From Leptasterias polaris (Eukaryota; Echinodermata; Asteroidea; Forcipulatida; Asteriidae), in assembly GCA_037783415.1 (NCBI GenBank), contig JAZGTN010000119.1, forward strand, positions 4,472,001 through 4,536,000: 64,000 nt of DNA, written 5' to 3'. Position 1 is the stretch's first letter; each line of letters opens with the position of its first letter. Both the position numbers and the translations under genes were made by a program. The notes below the pieces were generated by a model. It was not told the origin of the DNA. It searched no databases and worked only from the letters and a program-made list of their open reading frames with translations. Below are positions 1-11,853 of the stretch, piece after piece.

Positions 1-2331
1 AATTGGCAAGGACCTTATGAAAAAACAGCAATTTGTACAAAACAAACACGAAAAACAGTTTTTCACAACTTATCCATTGCACCAGCCAATGGATAACGCC
101 TTGAGATTACAGGAAGTAAACTCAAATGTAAAACAATCACTAACTACTTATGGTTGCTCAGTCTTAAAAAAATTAATTGAATGTGACATTTTCAGATATT
201 TCAGCTGTGAACAAAAGGATATTATAAGATTTCTATTTTAATGTTTTTCTTTAGATCACTTCAGTTCTTCCTGTAAGGATTGACCATCATGTGAGCTAAG
301 GCTTTGTCCAAAACTGGTTGCTACAGCTACACAAAAATGGTTTGGGGAAATGTTGTTTAATTTCCTGTTAACAAATGAGTTTTCTTAATATTAACCATAC
401 CAAAGTTCTATAGACCATGTGATCTGCGAAAAGATCGCTCTTTTGTAAACAAGGTGAAATTGTCTTTAACGTGTAGTTTGAAACTTCACATCTTCATTAT
501 AAGAAGATCTACAACGGGAGGTCTATGAAAAATGCTTTAAAAATCACGGAAAAATTATAAAAAATCACAGACGTATCGTGTCAAATAATATAAATCACTA
601 CTCGGAGATGAGTTGACACCCCTTTCAGACATTCAGCCCCCCCCCCCCCCCCCCCCCCCCCCGGCTAGTTACGTTTATTGTCACTTACAGCAGCTGAATA
701 GGGCCACAATGAACCATACTAGAACCTGTTTACACTGGGACAAATTCCTTTTATTGAATTAGCTCCACAGATCTGGACAAAAGCCATTTCTTCATCTGTC
801 AGTAAATTTTGATGTGTGATTCCACGGGGAGGAGAATGACCGACTCTGAGATGGAGGTTGAACAATCCCTCTTTCCTGGGTAAACTGACTACATTGCATC
901 AAGTCTTGCAAAACAAGTCATAAGATATTTTCAGATTTAATTAGCTTATTATCCTGAGCAGTTTTCAAGAAAAACAACTCAAAAAGTGTTTAAATCACCT
1001 TCGGAAAATGTTCAGCTTTAGCAATCAGTGAATCTAATTAGGTCTATTTCTGTCACAAGGTTTTTGAGTAATAAAAAAATAAATAGTAACTTTTTAAAAC
1101 CTGCTAATATTTCTAGAGGGCACCTTAGATTTTAAAATCTAAAGATTTGAAGAAAAAAAGAATGCACAAAGTTGCATAATAAAATACAAAGTTGCATAAT
1201 ATGACTGGTGCACTGGATTCCAAGAAATCCCACAAGTTCTAAAAATGATAAGAGCTCCACTCCTTCACCCCTCGGGCAGCAGTTTTTAATTTAACAGTTG
1301 GATCATTTTCAACCCTTGTAGAATTGTCTGGCTTTTAGCGACCAACCTTTCCTTGAAATTGTCTCCCCTGTGTCTCTAAGGTCCCTCTTCCTTGAGAGTG
1401 TAAATAGTTCTACAGCCCTGACATCTAAAATTATGTTTCAATATTCATTATAACTAGGTAAGGTGTCTCATTTGCCCTAACGAGAGCGGGTTTTAAAAGA
1501 AAATGGACCCATAGGCCTGTTGCAGGTCCGATTTCACAAGCCAAGTTTTCAGTTACAGAAATCTACCTTATTTCCTTGCAAATTCTGGTCCGATGTCAGT
1601 GTTTATTAAGCAGTACAGAAGGCTCAGTTTCCAGCTGATGTGTTTGGTTAAGAGAAATCGTGCAAATGGTTCTGGTGTTCTATATTTAAACTTCAAGGTG
1701 AATTTTCAATATTTTAATTTTAGTTCACTCACTGCCCGTGACTACAACCTCCAAGACAAGTAATGCATGCATTTATCCTAATGTACCTAATAACTCAAGA
1801 AGCCGCAGGAATTTGTAAACATCTAAATTCAAAACTAAAATTAAAATCTATCTATCAATACTTTTTATAAACTTTATTCCCAATCCCTTTTAAGTGGTAA
1901 ATTTCAAGACCTAAATCCTACAAAATTCTTAGACTTTATTGTTTACTTTTGATCAGTTAAGGACATTCTTTCAACAATTTAACCTTTAAAACTACCTTGC
2001 TTTTGAAAACAAAAAGCATGCAGCCAGTGCACATCACAGCATGTTTTTAAAAGTTAGTGTAAACATTTTTACTTCAGATACTTGAAAGCACTGCTACAAA
2101 ATTGTCCCATAAATCTTCCCCGTTGGCCCACAAAGACATTATCCAGGTACCACACAACCAGCTGATCCTCACCAGGGTTTTCAATTAATTAAGTTGCTAA
2201 AATGGTTCAGCTAAATCCCTCAACAAATCGCAGCCCTTTCTGTGTTTATTCAGGTTTAAGTGCGTCTTCCTGACTAAATTTGAACAGCCAAGATGGAATT
2301 TTGTATTAGAGCAAATGTTGAAATTTCTTCT
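1..2331. other. Non-coding AT-rich sequence, no gene seen
   Basis: No open frame here looks like coding sequence. The frame at 17-241 is short, of low complexity and has no splice or promoter context. A pure run of 26 C lies at 637-662. I see no RNA gene and no clear mobile element. Confidence 0.5.
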
Positions 2332-2496
2332 TTAATTACAAAGTGTGTAGTAAGAAACGAGTTTGTTTGTAAGACGGCAGAGTCGTTTCATGAGCAGCAG
2401 TAACTGATACATAAAAGTCAGATAGTACTTCAAGAAAGTTACAAAGAATTCCTCTACGGTTTCTTTAAACGAAGGGTCATACTCATGGTAATGACC
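2332..2496 (-). CDS. Candidate terminal exon on the minus strand, product unknown
   Basis: On the minus strand a good 3' splice site (T-rich tract then CAG) ends just right of 2496. It is followed by an open frame of 54 codons to a stop at 2332. The peptide begins GHYHEYDPSFKETVEEFF and is rich in aromatic and hydrophobic residues, ending in a basic tail. I do not recognise the family. It could be a last exon of a minus-strand gene such as the LRR gene whose first exon lies at 26 kb, but nothing joins them. It lies close to a competing plus-strand exon candidate at 2625-2783, so at most one is likely real. Confidence 0.22.
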   Translation of the reverse strand, partial: GHYHEYDPSFKETVEEFFVTFLKYYLTFMYQLLLLMKRLCRLTNKLVSYYTLCN

Positions 2497-2624
2497 CTGA
2501 AAAAAATTGTACAATTTCTATCGGAATTCTACTTGTGATGGTAATGGTGGTAATCATTATGTGAAATTATTTCGTCTGAAAGACCCCATTTGAATCTCCT
2601 CAAGTTACCTCAAGTTGAGTTTAG

Positions 2625-2783
2625 GTGATTCAAATTTCCATGGTGTCTGTTGTGAACGCTGCGGCTGTCATCTCGCTAAACGTGGATGGATTCAACGATC
2701 TTGATGAAACTACCGATGAAATAACAGAACTTGACGCCAACGCCCTAGACGGCTCAGCCACGACAACCCACAATAATTACTAG
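2625..2783 (+). CDS. Candidate terminal exon on the plus strand, acidic C-terminal tail
   Basis: After an AG acceptor at 2623-2624 there is an open frame of 53 codons ending in TAG at 2781-2783. An ATG lies in frame at 2640. The peptide contains VNAAAVISLNVDGFNDLDE followed by an acidic Asp/Glu/Thr-rich stretch. Its codon use and composition look more like protein than the surrounding AT-rich DNA. No upstream exon was identified and no family is recognised. It could be a chance open frame. Confidence 0.25.
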   Translation: MIQISMVSVVNAAAVISLNVDGFNDLDETTDEITELDANALDGSATTTHNNY

Positions 2784-2789
2784 ATATTT

Positions 2790-3600
2790 ATTTCCTCAAA
2801 TCATACTCAACATTTATTTATCAACGAGGTGAACACATGATTGGAACGGTGGACCACTTTTAAGCCAAGTTGAGATAAGTTTCTAATCCCCCTCTGACCT
2901 ACTCCTTACCTTCAAAGCAGCCTCTGGTCTTCATGAATACATCAGCCCATATTTACTGACTAATTAACACTAATTCAGACTCAAGGATCTACTTAATTAA
3001 ACAAGAAAGATCCCTCATCATCAGCTATCAGTCGCAACCCAGATATCTACGTGCTCCAATTTATACGACTAACCTACATTCCTGAGAACGAGACTGGCCT
3101 TCTAATCAACCACAGAACTTAGCCCTCGAATGTTACAAGGAATAATTGATATGTGCATGCCAAACCAACCCAGCAATGTTGGAAATCACCTGAATCATTC
3201 ATAGAGTAATGTAGATCTGAAAAAATAATTTGTCAAGGGGCCAGATGGTTGGTAACATTTTTCTCAACAACTGTCAATAATTGTATCAACGCGACATCTC
3301 TAGAATTTACAGCAGTGCTAGCTGACTTTATATTTTGGTATTAAAGAGCATTGGGGAAAGGGGTATGGAAAGGAAAGGGGTTTCAAAAGGGGGAGGGGTT
3401 TGGTGAGGAGGGGGAGTGAGAGAAGAATGTTCCTGCATACCTTAAAACAGAAACACACAAGTAGCTTCCATAACTTTTGGAAATTCAAATTAAAACCCAT
3501 CCTTTATGGCTTTGTTTTTTCTTGAAAGGCATGGCATAGTTTCTGCTTAGCGGCATAGTTTCTGCTTAGCTGCTTGGCTTATGCTTAGCTACATGTAGTT
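2790..3600. other. Non-coding sequence, no gene seen
   Basis: I see only AT-rich unique sequence with a purine-rich G/A stretch at about 3350-3425. There is no convincing frame, repeat or RNA gene. Confidence 0.4.
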
Positions 3601-3745
3601 TGCTCTATACAATTGATGACAGGTTGGGGAAGGGTAAGAAGGGCCGTAGTATCCCACTCTGTCACTAGCCCCTGCATCCTCTTCACTAGGTAACAATAAT
3701 TTGGATACCGGCGCTGTATAAATTTTCATTATTATTATTATTAAG
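3600..3745 (+). mobile_element. Probable LINE 3' end remnant ending in an ATT-rich tail
   Basis: The stretch ends with a 'GGCGCTGTATAAATTTTCATTATTATT' type terminus (3708-3743). It resembles the 3' terminus of the better preserved LINE tail at 18,325-18,378, which shares a GGCGCTATATAAATTTTTA-like end running into ATT repeats. No coding part of the LINE is preserved here, so this is only a short 3' fragment. Confidence 0.4.
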
Positions 3746-3766
3746 GGTTAACTTTCCCCAGGAAAA

Positions 3767-3910
3767 TTGCATCAAATGTAAAATGAACATTGGGTAGCGG
3801 TGGAGTTAAAAATCTCAAGGACTTCCTTGGAATTTTATTTGCATCAAATGTAAAATGAACATTGGGTTGCGGTGGAGTTAAAAATCTCAAGGACTTCCTT
3901 GGAATTTTAT
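3767..3910 (+). repeat. Two-copy 72-bp tandem repeat
   Basis: A 72-bp unit beginning TTGCATCAAATGTAAAATG occurs at 3767 and again at 3839. The copies are almost identical and differ mainly at one base near the centre of the unit. It explains the open frame on the minus strand here, which repeats a peptide and is not taken as a gene. Confidence 0.85.
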
Positions 3911-4357
3911 TTCCTTGGAACTGGATCATTAGTTTGAAAAGGACTTAAGAAAGCCTCACAGCAAAAAAGCAAAAGTAAACAGGAACTACTGTAGACACGT
4001 CTTATCGATGAAAAACCCTTTTACCACAATTAAGTTACAAGATGCAAGGGCCTTGCTCTCCAAATCCCCCCCTCCCCCGACACAGATTCGTTCAATAAAT
4101 TGATCCAGTTTGAGGTACTAATGACTGAACAGAACAGAGAACCTACGGATAAAGAATGACTACCGTTCTCCAGTTGGGAACCCCTTTTAGTGCATTAAGT
4201 TACAATATTTGTTAGGGTTTGCCCCCCCCCCCCTCCAACATGGTTCAAGAAACGGAATGAAATGGGATTTCTGATAAACAAAAAAGAAAGGGGACTTCCC
4301 TAATATATTGTAAACTCTTACAAGGTGCTTTATAAATTTGTCTCATAATTTTTAAAA

Positions 4358-4496
4358 ACCTTAGCATACCCGTCTTAAGCTTGGCCTCAGTGGACTAGAT
4401 CGTACCTTAGCATACCTGTCTTAAGCTTGGCCTCAGTGGACTAGATCGTACCTTAGCATACCTGTCTTAAGCTTGGCCTCAGTGGACTAGATCGTT
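4358..4496 (+). repeat. Three-copy 46-bp tandem repeat
   Basis: A 46-bp unit beginning ACCTTAGCATACC and ending in GACTAGATCGT occurs at 4358, 4404 and 4450. The only difference noticed is one C/T change in the first copy. It is a recent local duplication with no coding potential. Confidence 0.9.
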
Positions 4497-5640
4497 GGCG
4501 CATTATAAATGTTTTAAATAGGGGCTCCAAAGTCAAATTCAGTTTTGTGATGCACTCATTTACCAAAAGATTGAGTCATTATGAAAGGTGGGAAGTCTCT
4601 AACCTCACAATGAAATGGTGTAAAATCTCACTTTATTTTATACTCTTACAGAGTGAAATTTGACACATGGAGTCAACGAACGTCAAAACGTCTATACACC
4701 CCAAAGAGGAATTTTTACACTGTATTCAAAATGTTAAATTTAATGCTGATAACTATCATCCAAATTCAGGAATGGACTAACAATTCTTTGTACAGAAATG
4801 AATAGACCATGCTTTATTTGAAAGTCATCAAACACTTTTGGATTTTGACAAAAAATTGCACTTGAAGGATATCAAACACCGTGACATTTTACACTGATTT
4901 ATGGAGAGGATAGAGACTTGTGAATTTTTGTCCAATTCCATGAGGACTCTATCTATTGGAAAATGAGTGAATCACACGACTGAGTTTGATTTTGGAGCTT
5001 TAATATATAATACAAAGACAGACTAGTGTTTTTTAAAATAAATATAAAGACTGATGACGACATCTTTAAAACATTGCAATTACCAGGGTTAGTAGTTTAC
5101 TTTGTATTGTAGGGTAAACAGTGGTAAAGGCTATTTCCTAATAGTTCCTATCAGCAACCCCTACCTCTTCTGATCATTCCAAACGCCCCAAAAGTAAAAA
5201 CGACTTTCCAGCTCTTTTATCCCATCCTATTTATCCAAAAGAGAAAATAATGGAATTGATTTTTTTTAAGGGGGGAGTGGAGTTGTAATCAGTGTGCTAT
5301 CTTTACTCCTCTACAAACCCTGTGGGATTTCTTTTTTTTCTAAATCGCAATACTTTAAGATGCGCGATAAAGAAAACACCTGTATCACTACAGGAGGAAA
5401 AATACCGAAGCGATCAGATCTCCACAAAAATTTAATTAACGCTTTATCGGGTTTAAGCCTCCAGCGGCATCCACCCTAGGAACAAGGGTCCGTGTAGATT
5501 CTCCCGTAATTGGATTGTGGGATGTAGATGCTAGCCGAAGAACAAGGGTGAAGCTTTACGTAGTGGAGTTTTTGGTTTCTCGACCACCAGGCTGGTTTGC
5601 GTTTGTCAATGCGTGAGAATGTCGTTGGTAACTAGACTCC
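4497..5640. other. Non-coding sequence, no gene seen
   Basis: AT-rich unique sequence. A stretch near 5310-5345 resembles part of the SINE core described at 7870, but is too diverged to call. No credible coding frame was found. Confidence 0.35.
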
Positions 5641-5691
5641 GGTTACCGACAGGTTCGCGATGGATTGTGTAATGGAAGACAGGGAGTGTTG

Positions 5692-5747
5692 TATATAAAT
5701 AGTGGCTTGTTTTGCGTTTACACAACTTAAGAAGGATTAATTTAAAG
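5692..5747 (+). promoter_or_regulatory. Candidate TATA promoter with a short 5' leader exon
   Basis: TATATAAATAG at 5692-5702 is followed about 30 bp downstream by CACAACTTAAGAAGG. A strong 5' splice site, AAAG|GTGAGA, lies at 5747/5748. This is the pattern of a core promoter with a small non-coding first exon on the plus strand. No downstream coding exon could be tied to it, so a chance match is quite possible. Confidence 0.22.
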
Positions 5748-5759
5748 GTGAGAAAGGTT

Positions 5760-6420
5760 GAGTGAAACTTCTCATTGACATTATCTGGCTCAAAAGATCT
5801 GTGACTCTGAAAATTCTAACATATTGTACCAGTTTCATGAGAAGACTGAAAATCTAGTGTACTGTTTGCAGATATCATGTTACAATGTTCAAAATGGATC
5901 CCTACACACCCACAGGCCTGTGAGGATTTGTTGTTTATTTGGCAAAACTTTTCAGGATTTTCTCCAAAAACTAAAAGTGCAAGACTTTTAGGGATGCTTA
6001 CTTTTTAGAAAATGACTGATATCAGGTTGGGGTAGAGGTACTTCTGTGGCTCAGGTTTGAACCACACCTCGGACCAGACTGGAAGCACTCTATACTTTCC
6101 AAAGTTCTATGAAGAAAAAAAAACCCACAGGCAAATGGCCGTTGGAAGTGCCCCATGCCGTCAAAAAATACAGTCGATTATGGATCCTGTACTCTGTCTT
6201 TAAGTTCATGCAATCAATAATGAATGGTCCATCGTGATGAGGGCATACTCCGTACACCAGATAACGCATTCCCGTGGGTAGTCAAGTTTAATTAGTACGC
6301 CCTAAATAAATGGAAGACTTGAAAGGTGACAAGGGTGTACGTAACCTTACACCTATGTAAACCAAGTCTGTATCCCTAAAACACACTTGTTAGCTTCTGA
6401 TTTCAGCTAAAATGTGGACA
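5760..6420. other. Non-coding sequence, no gene seen
   Basis: Unique AT-rich sequence with no coding frame, repeat array or RNA gene that I can support. Confidence 0.35.
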
Positions 6421-6424
6421 TATA

Positions 6425-6830
6425 CAGGATAGATAGAGCTGACAAAGTAGTCGCAGACAGTAGTCATGTTACATATATAATACATGAAATAACAAACCTG
6501 TGTAAATTTGGGCTTGTGCGAGTCAGGAGAAAATAGTTTTAAAAAAACACTTCATTTTTCAGCATGTGATCACATTGTCCTTAATTGTAACAACCGATTG
6601 CAGCTGTTGTGTTTTTTTGTAGGTTTTCAGATAAAGTTTTCTCAAAATATAAATTCAATTTAGAGGGAAATATTACACAGAAAAATTGTTCTAGTATGAA
6701 CTTCATAATAAGTAAGCTTAAGACTCAAACAATGATGTTTTTATTCTTAATCCTGTATAATAACTTTAAGGACTACAGACTAGCATTGACAACTTGTTAT
6801 TTCACAATGTACACAGTCATACAGTTAGTT
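6425..6830 (+). repeat. Interspersed repeat, copy 1
   Basis: About 350-400 bp here aligns by eye, with many small gaps, to 8757-9185. A shorter part aligns in reverse to about 17,540-17,695. Shared landmarks are 'ATAGAGCTGACA', 'CATGAAATAACAA.CCTGTG', 'TGTAACAACCGA', 'CAGCTGTTG' and 'CCTGTATA'. The three copies are well diverged, as expected for an old interspersed element. The open frame at 6609-6863 falls inside it and is not a gene. Confidence 0.6.
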
Positions 6831-6831
6831 C

Positions 6832-7766
6832 AACAATTGAATAATAATAATCTCACATTGTAATAACTATCGTTTAACTTCAATAATAATAATCTCACAT
6901 TGTAATAACTATCGTTTAACTTCAATAATAATAATCTCACATTGTAATAACTATCGTTTAACTTCAATAATAATAATCTCACATTGTAATAACTATCGTT
7001 TAACTTCAATAATAATAATCTCACATTGTAATAACTATCGTTTAACTTCAATAATAATAATCTCACATTGTAATAACTATAGTTTAACTTCAATAATAAT
7101 AATCTCACATTGTAATAACTATAGTTTAACTTCAATAATAATAATCTCACATTGTAATAACTATAGTTTAACTTCAATAATAATAATCTCACATTGTAAT
7201 AACTATCGTTTAACTTCAATAATAATAATCTCACATTGTAATAACTATCGTTTAACTTCAATAATAATAATCTCACATTGTAATAACTATCGTTTAACTT
7301 CAATAATAATAATCTCACATTGTAATAACTATAGTTTAACTTCAATAATAATAATCTCACATTGTAATAACTATAGTTTAACTTCAATAATAATAATCTC
7401 ACATTGTAATAACTATCGTTTAACTTCAATAATAATAATCTCACATTGTAATAACTATCGTTTAACTTCAATAATAATAATCTCACATTGTAATAACTAT
7501 CGTTTAACTTCAATAATAATAATCTCACATTGTAATAACTATCGTTTAACTTCAATAATAATAATCTCACATTGTAATAACTATAGTTTAACTTCAATAA
7601 TAATAATCTCACATTGTAATAACTATAGTTTAACTTCAATAATAATAATCTCACATTGTAATAACTATATTTTAACTTCAATAATAATAATCTCACATTG
7701 TAATAACTATCGTTTAACTTCAATAATAATAATCTCACAATGTAATAACTATCGTTTAACTTCAAT
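6832..7766. repeat. Minisatellite, 42-bp unit, about 22 copies
   Basis: A 42-bp unit, TTCAATAATAATAATCTCAC plus 22 more bases, is repeated head to tail about 22 times with near-perfect identity. The main variant is C or A at one position, giving CTATCG or CTATAG. Variants come in runs (for example three A-type, then three C-type), as expected for slippage or unequal exchange. Because 42 is a multiple of three, one frame on the minus strand stays open for 329 codons with a 14-residue repeat. I take that as an artefact. Confidence 0.95.
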
Positions 7767-7869
7767 TCAAGTGTTGACTTTGAATCTGATAAATATCTTT
7801 CAACTACAATGCGTATCAAAGTATAATTTCACATAGGACAAATAGGAATAAATCATCTCTTGTATAGTC

Positions 7870-7996
7870 TTAGTGCTTGGTCAAATAAAAGCTGTTTAGT
7901 ATTCCTTTCTAATTTTGCTTCTGGTCTTGTAAAAAGAATTCTGGTTCAGTAATAATGTTCAGCTACAAGCCCTGTGGTCTACATGTAGTGGATTTT
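7870..7996 (+). mobile_element. SINE-like element core, plus orientation
   Basis: This stretch aligns to the reverse complement of 13,829-13,950 and of 20,398-20,500. Shared blocks include 'TTTTGCTTCTGGTCTTGTAAAA', 'ACAAGCCCTGTGGTC' and 'ATTTGAGCCC'. The copy at 20.4 kb is attached to a tRNA-like promoter, which sets the orientation. No tRNA-related head is visible here, so it is a truncated copy. Confidence 0.55.
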
Positions 7997-7999
7997 CCA

Positions 8000-8756
8000 C
8001 CCAAATTTGAGCCCCAACTGTGGGGTAATTGTTTTACCCTTAATTTGAAAATTAACTCTCAAGAACCCCCCCCCCCCCCCCCCCCTTCCTCCTCCCAAAC
8101 AAACACTCTTCCCTCTCAGAACTACCCCTTAGTCTTCCCATAGAGCAAGGACCAGACCTTGCTCTATGTTCTTCCCTTGTTATTTCACAATGTACACAGT
8201 AAGTTCAACAAAACAGGCTAGGTGTTAGCATCTATGCATCCCGTTGCCGAGATCTCAGCCACCGCTCCGGTGACACTGTGAAAAATCACACGCCAAGAAT
8301 CCAGCCAATCAAAAACCGAGTGAGGTACGCGGAAAATTGTCTCTGATTACTCCCTTTGTGTTAAAATTCCGAGGGTGGATAATAAGAATTTTACAAATAA
8401 AATACATTTTCAGGAAGGTTTACAGTGTTGGTTTTTCGATGGGGAAAGGTTAAGTCATATTTTTCAGAAAATAAACTTAATGCAAAGATAATGATCAATG
8501 GCCTCACCTTTCCACCCTACACCGCAAAAACTGGGGTGTTGAAATTGCAAATTACAAACTTATTTGTAAGTAACATCCTTTTATAAAGACAATCTTGTTA
8601 AGGGGTAGATCCAGAGATTTCTTTGTGTTCCTCAAAAGGCTGGGCGGGGGGGGGGGGGGGGGGAGGCGGCCCCTCAAAACTGGATGCTGAAATAATATTG
8701 AATATGATATCATGTCTTGAGTGGAGTAATTTCTTTGTTTGAGGGAATTGTTTATT
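8000..8756. other. Non-coding sequence with homopolymer runs
   Basis: It contains runs of 20 C (8066-8085) and 18 G (8646-8663). About 8177-8203 duplicates the bases at 6796-6825, just left of the 42-bp minisatellite. Near 8523-8550 the words GCAAAAACTGGGGTGTT match one end of the small TIR element at 57,858, so a solo end may be present. There is no credible gene. Confidence 0.4.
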
Positions 8757-9185
8757 ATTTTTTTATTATGTAAAAGTGTCTTCTCTTTAAAGGCACTATA
8801 CAAGATTGGTATAGAGCTGACAGACAGTATTCATGTTTTGTGCGATCAACAGTTTACATGAAATAACAAGCCTGTGAACATTGGGCTCAATCCAAAGTGT
8901 GAGTCTGGAGAGAAGAGTGAAAAAACATGCACAATTTTCAGTATGTAAACACATTGTCTTTACTCTCCGGTTGTAACAACCGAGATCAGCTGTTGCATTT
9001 GTAAAAGTTTTTCAGACACAGTTTTCTTGAAAATGACTTCTTTTCAAGAGGGAAATATTTCCCAGAATAAATGGTTAAATTATAAACTTCACAATCAGTA
9101 AGCTTTAAGCCTAAAAAACCGAAACAATTATGTTTTTTACCCTTACCAATCCTGTATAGGCTAACATCTTTAATAAAAATATAAA
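8757..9185 (+). repeat. Interspersed repeat, copy 2
   Basis: A diverged copy of the element at 6425-6830. Its left edge has 'TAAAGGCACTATACAAGATTGGTATAG', which resembles the terminal sequence of the TTAA-flanked element at 33,708. This suggests the two families share ends. Confidence 0.55.
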
Positions 9186-9189
9186 AATC

Positions 9190-10480
9190 AATGATCTTGA
9201 ATGCAGAATCATGAATATCACATTTCAGAGTGAAATAATAAAAAAAAATGCTGTATCCTGTTTCAATTATGTTTTTTTTCCTCCGTTGAGGGCGATTATT
9301 TTCTTGATCAATATCAAATATTTTCTTGATCAATATCGTCCCGGCCGAATTGCCAGAACGTGTAATGTGATGATAACCAGAATGTGCTGCATGAAATAAA
9401 GAATCCGCGTCAACGACCTCACAAAGTCAAGTTACAACAGAGCATCGGTTACCCACTTTGCTGAGAAAATATTGTCAAGTTTCACCGCGAGTCTGAAACT
9501 TATTTAGTGTGAAGCTGATGATGGTTTAGCTTTCGTTACATCTTCTAAAAAAAGCCTGTAATTTTATTTTTGACGAGTTAATAGAGTGTCAAGTCTGGAA
9601 TTATGAAAAATGTTTCATGAACTCTTGGAATGTCATGGATATGGTTAAGTGTTTATTGGTAACCAGGCATGATATTTGGTTCTTCTTTTTTTAGCACAGG
9701 GGCTGACCGACTTCTTCAACATTGTCAACATTCAAATTCTTCAACATTCAAATTCTTCAACATTCAAATTCTTCAACATTCAACTGTTTCCATAAAGAAA
9801 CAAAAGATCATACATGTACCTGGATATTTTTACACATTTTGGATGCTATCATTGCATCAGTATAAATCACATGACCCTTTTGCCTGAAGATAACCTGTAA
9901 CTGCTAAACAAATTGTTTATGCTTAAGAATTAAAGTATTAAGCAAGAAAAAACAATAAAAAAACTTTGGAATTTAGGGGTGTTACAAAAAGCTTAGAATG
10001 AAAAACAATTCATTTCTTCTCCGTCAATGTCCTCCCCCCCAAAAAACCAAAATTAATTTTAAAATACAAAATAAAAAAATAAAAAATCCAGCCTAGCAAT
10101 AATCTAGAAGGTTTTAAGAATCATTTGCTTTCCCCATGGAGTTGCAAACTCAAGTTATATTATTAATTATGCTCACATGCTCCTCCCCCCTCCACTCTAG
10201 TCATGTGTGTGTACACGCACGAGTAGTTTTCCTGAGGCTGGCACTTATGTTTAGGCTGTTCAAACGCAGAAAGAAAGTACCCTGCACTGGCCAAACCTTG
10301 TTGACCGTTTTCAATCTTGGGTGGAACTTGATTCCTCACTGATGAGTCCAACCACGTACATGAGACTTCTAACTACATGTACAAGGAGGATCATCAACGT
10401 CTTGTGGACTAGTGTACTTCTTAAGAGTACAGATACTTTGAGGTGAAGTACCTCATAATGGAGTATGAGTGCATGGTTTT
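9190..10480. other. Non-coding sequence with a short tandem repeat
   Basis: At about 9713-9783 a 16-bp unit (CAACATTCAAATTCTT) is repeated about four times. The rest is AT-rich unique sequence. Small open frames at 9669 and 10,136 have no splice or promoter context and are not called. Confidence 0.45.
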
Positions 10481-10488
10481 AGTTGAAG

Positions 10489-10551
10489 CCTGAAGACGCA
10501 GATCTTTGAGGAGTCGGATCCTGAAGACGCAGATCTTTGAGGAGTCGGATC
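10489..10551 (+). repeat. Two-copy 31-bp tandem repeat
   Basis: The unit CCTGAAGACGCAGATCTTTG plus 11 bases is present at 10,489 and 10,520 with perfect identity over almost its whole length. Confidence 0.9.
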
Positions 10552-10804
10552 TGGTGTGCAACCCAATTAAATTCCCTCTTTAAAATGACCAAAATAACAC
10601 ATGAGTACATCTTGGAGTCTTTTCTAATCAAATAGGGATTTCTGTGTAAGTGTGGTTCAGGAAATAACCCTTTTGGACAGTGACAATAGTTAAAAACATT
10701 CCTTGCAGTCTGACCATCCTACAGACAGGTTTGAATAAGGGAATGGTCTTGAATGTTTGTATAAGACCGGCCGGGTCATGGCCATGCAATAAAGGACCAA
10801 GCCG

Positions 10805-11190
10805 AAGGTGCATTCATCTATACAGTACACAGTCAACCCTCCTACTGTCTGACCATTCAACATCACCCACTGTGGTTTTAAATGATATAGAAACTATGCC
10901 AGCCCATAATATGATATCATGTGGTGAATGCATCTATACAGTACACAGTCAACCCTCCTACTGTATGACCATTCAACATCACCCACTGTGGATTTAAATG
11001 ATATAGAAACTATGCCAGCCCATAATACATGTATGATATCATGTGGTGAATGCATATACACAGTACACAGTCAACCCTCCTACTGTCTGACCATTCAACA
11101 TCACCCACTGTGGTTTTAAATGATATATCAACTGTACCAGCCTGTAATATGATATCATGTGGTGAATGCATCTACACAGTACACATTATT
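10805..11190 (+). repeat. Tandem repeat, 116-122 bp unit, just over three copies
   Basis: The marker CAGTACAC recurs at 10,823, 10,939, 11,061 and 11,177, giving periods of 116, 122 and 116 bp. Each unit holds 'TCAACCCTCCTACTGT', 'CATCACCCACTGTGG' and 'ATGATATCATGTGGTGAATG'. The third unit is longer by a small ACATGT insertion. The open frames here are repeat artefacts. Confidence 0.9.
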
Positions 11191-11853
11191 GAACTGCTAT
11201 AATTTGTGATAATTATTGCATCATCTCTGAGCTAATCCTTTTTGTCAGGATCCAACGCTAGATTAAGCTAATCTCCACTCCCAGTTGTAATCCAGCAATT
11301 TCCTCATGATCAACAGAGTATGATGTTGAAGAAACGTCGTCGTCAAGTCCAACCACCGGTTCTTTTCAGAACCGCACATACTCACAAAACAGACAGGTGT
11401 TACTACAAACCCCTACCTGATAAATTTTGTCTGAAATGCGTTGTGCTTATTCTGAGAGCAAAATTATAAGCACGGTTATTAAACAATGTACAAATATCCC
11501 CAAGCCCCATCTGCCGGGCTAACTTGTGATTTTATTTATTGGAGAATGTAACCTCAAATTCTCAAGTGTGCAAGGTAGCTCCAATAAAAACTGTCTGGTT
11601 AAAACACCTAATCGTAGTCTTTTGGAATCTTTTTAAATATATGATTTCAAGCAATACAAATTTTAGAATAAAAACTAAGGGAGTTCAATCTGCTTACAAA
11701 CCAAAATGAGCTATGGTATAAATGCAAATGTTTAACATGCCTCACAATTGGACCTTAAAGTAGAGTCTCTTTCAAAGGCTTTGTAATAAAAAATTAAATC
11801 AGTTCGGGTTAAAACATGAGGCCATAAACAATTTTTGCAAAAATAATAAATAG
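11191..11853. other. Non-coding sequence, no gene seen
   Basis: AT-rich unique sequence without a credible frame or repeat. Confidence 0.35.

Noticed and set aside
6830..7819. 329-codon minus-strand frame with a 14-residue repeat
   Set aside because: It is produced by a 42-bp minisatellite whose unit length is a multiple of three. There is no non-repeat coding sequence or promoter.
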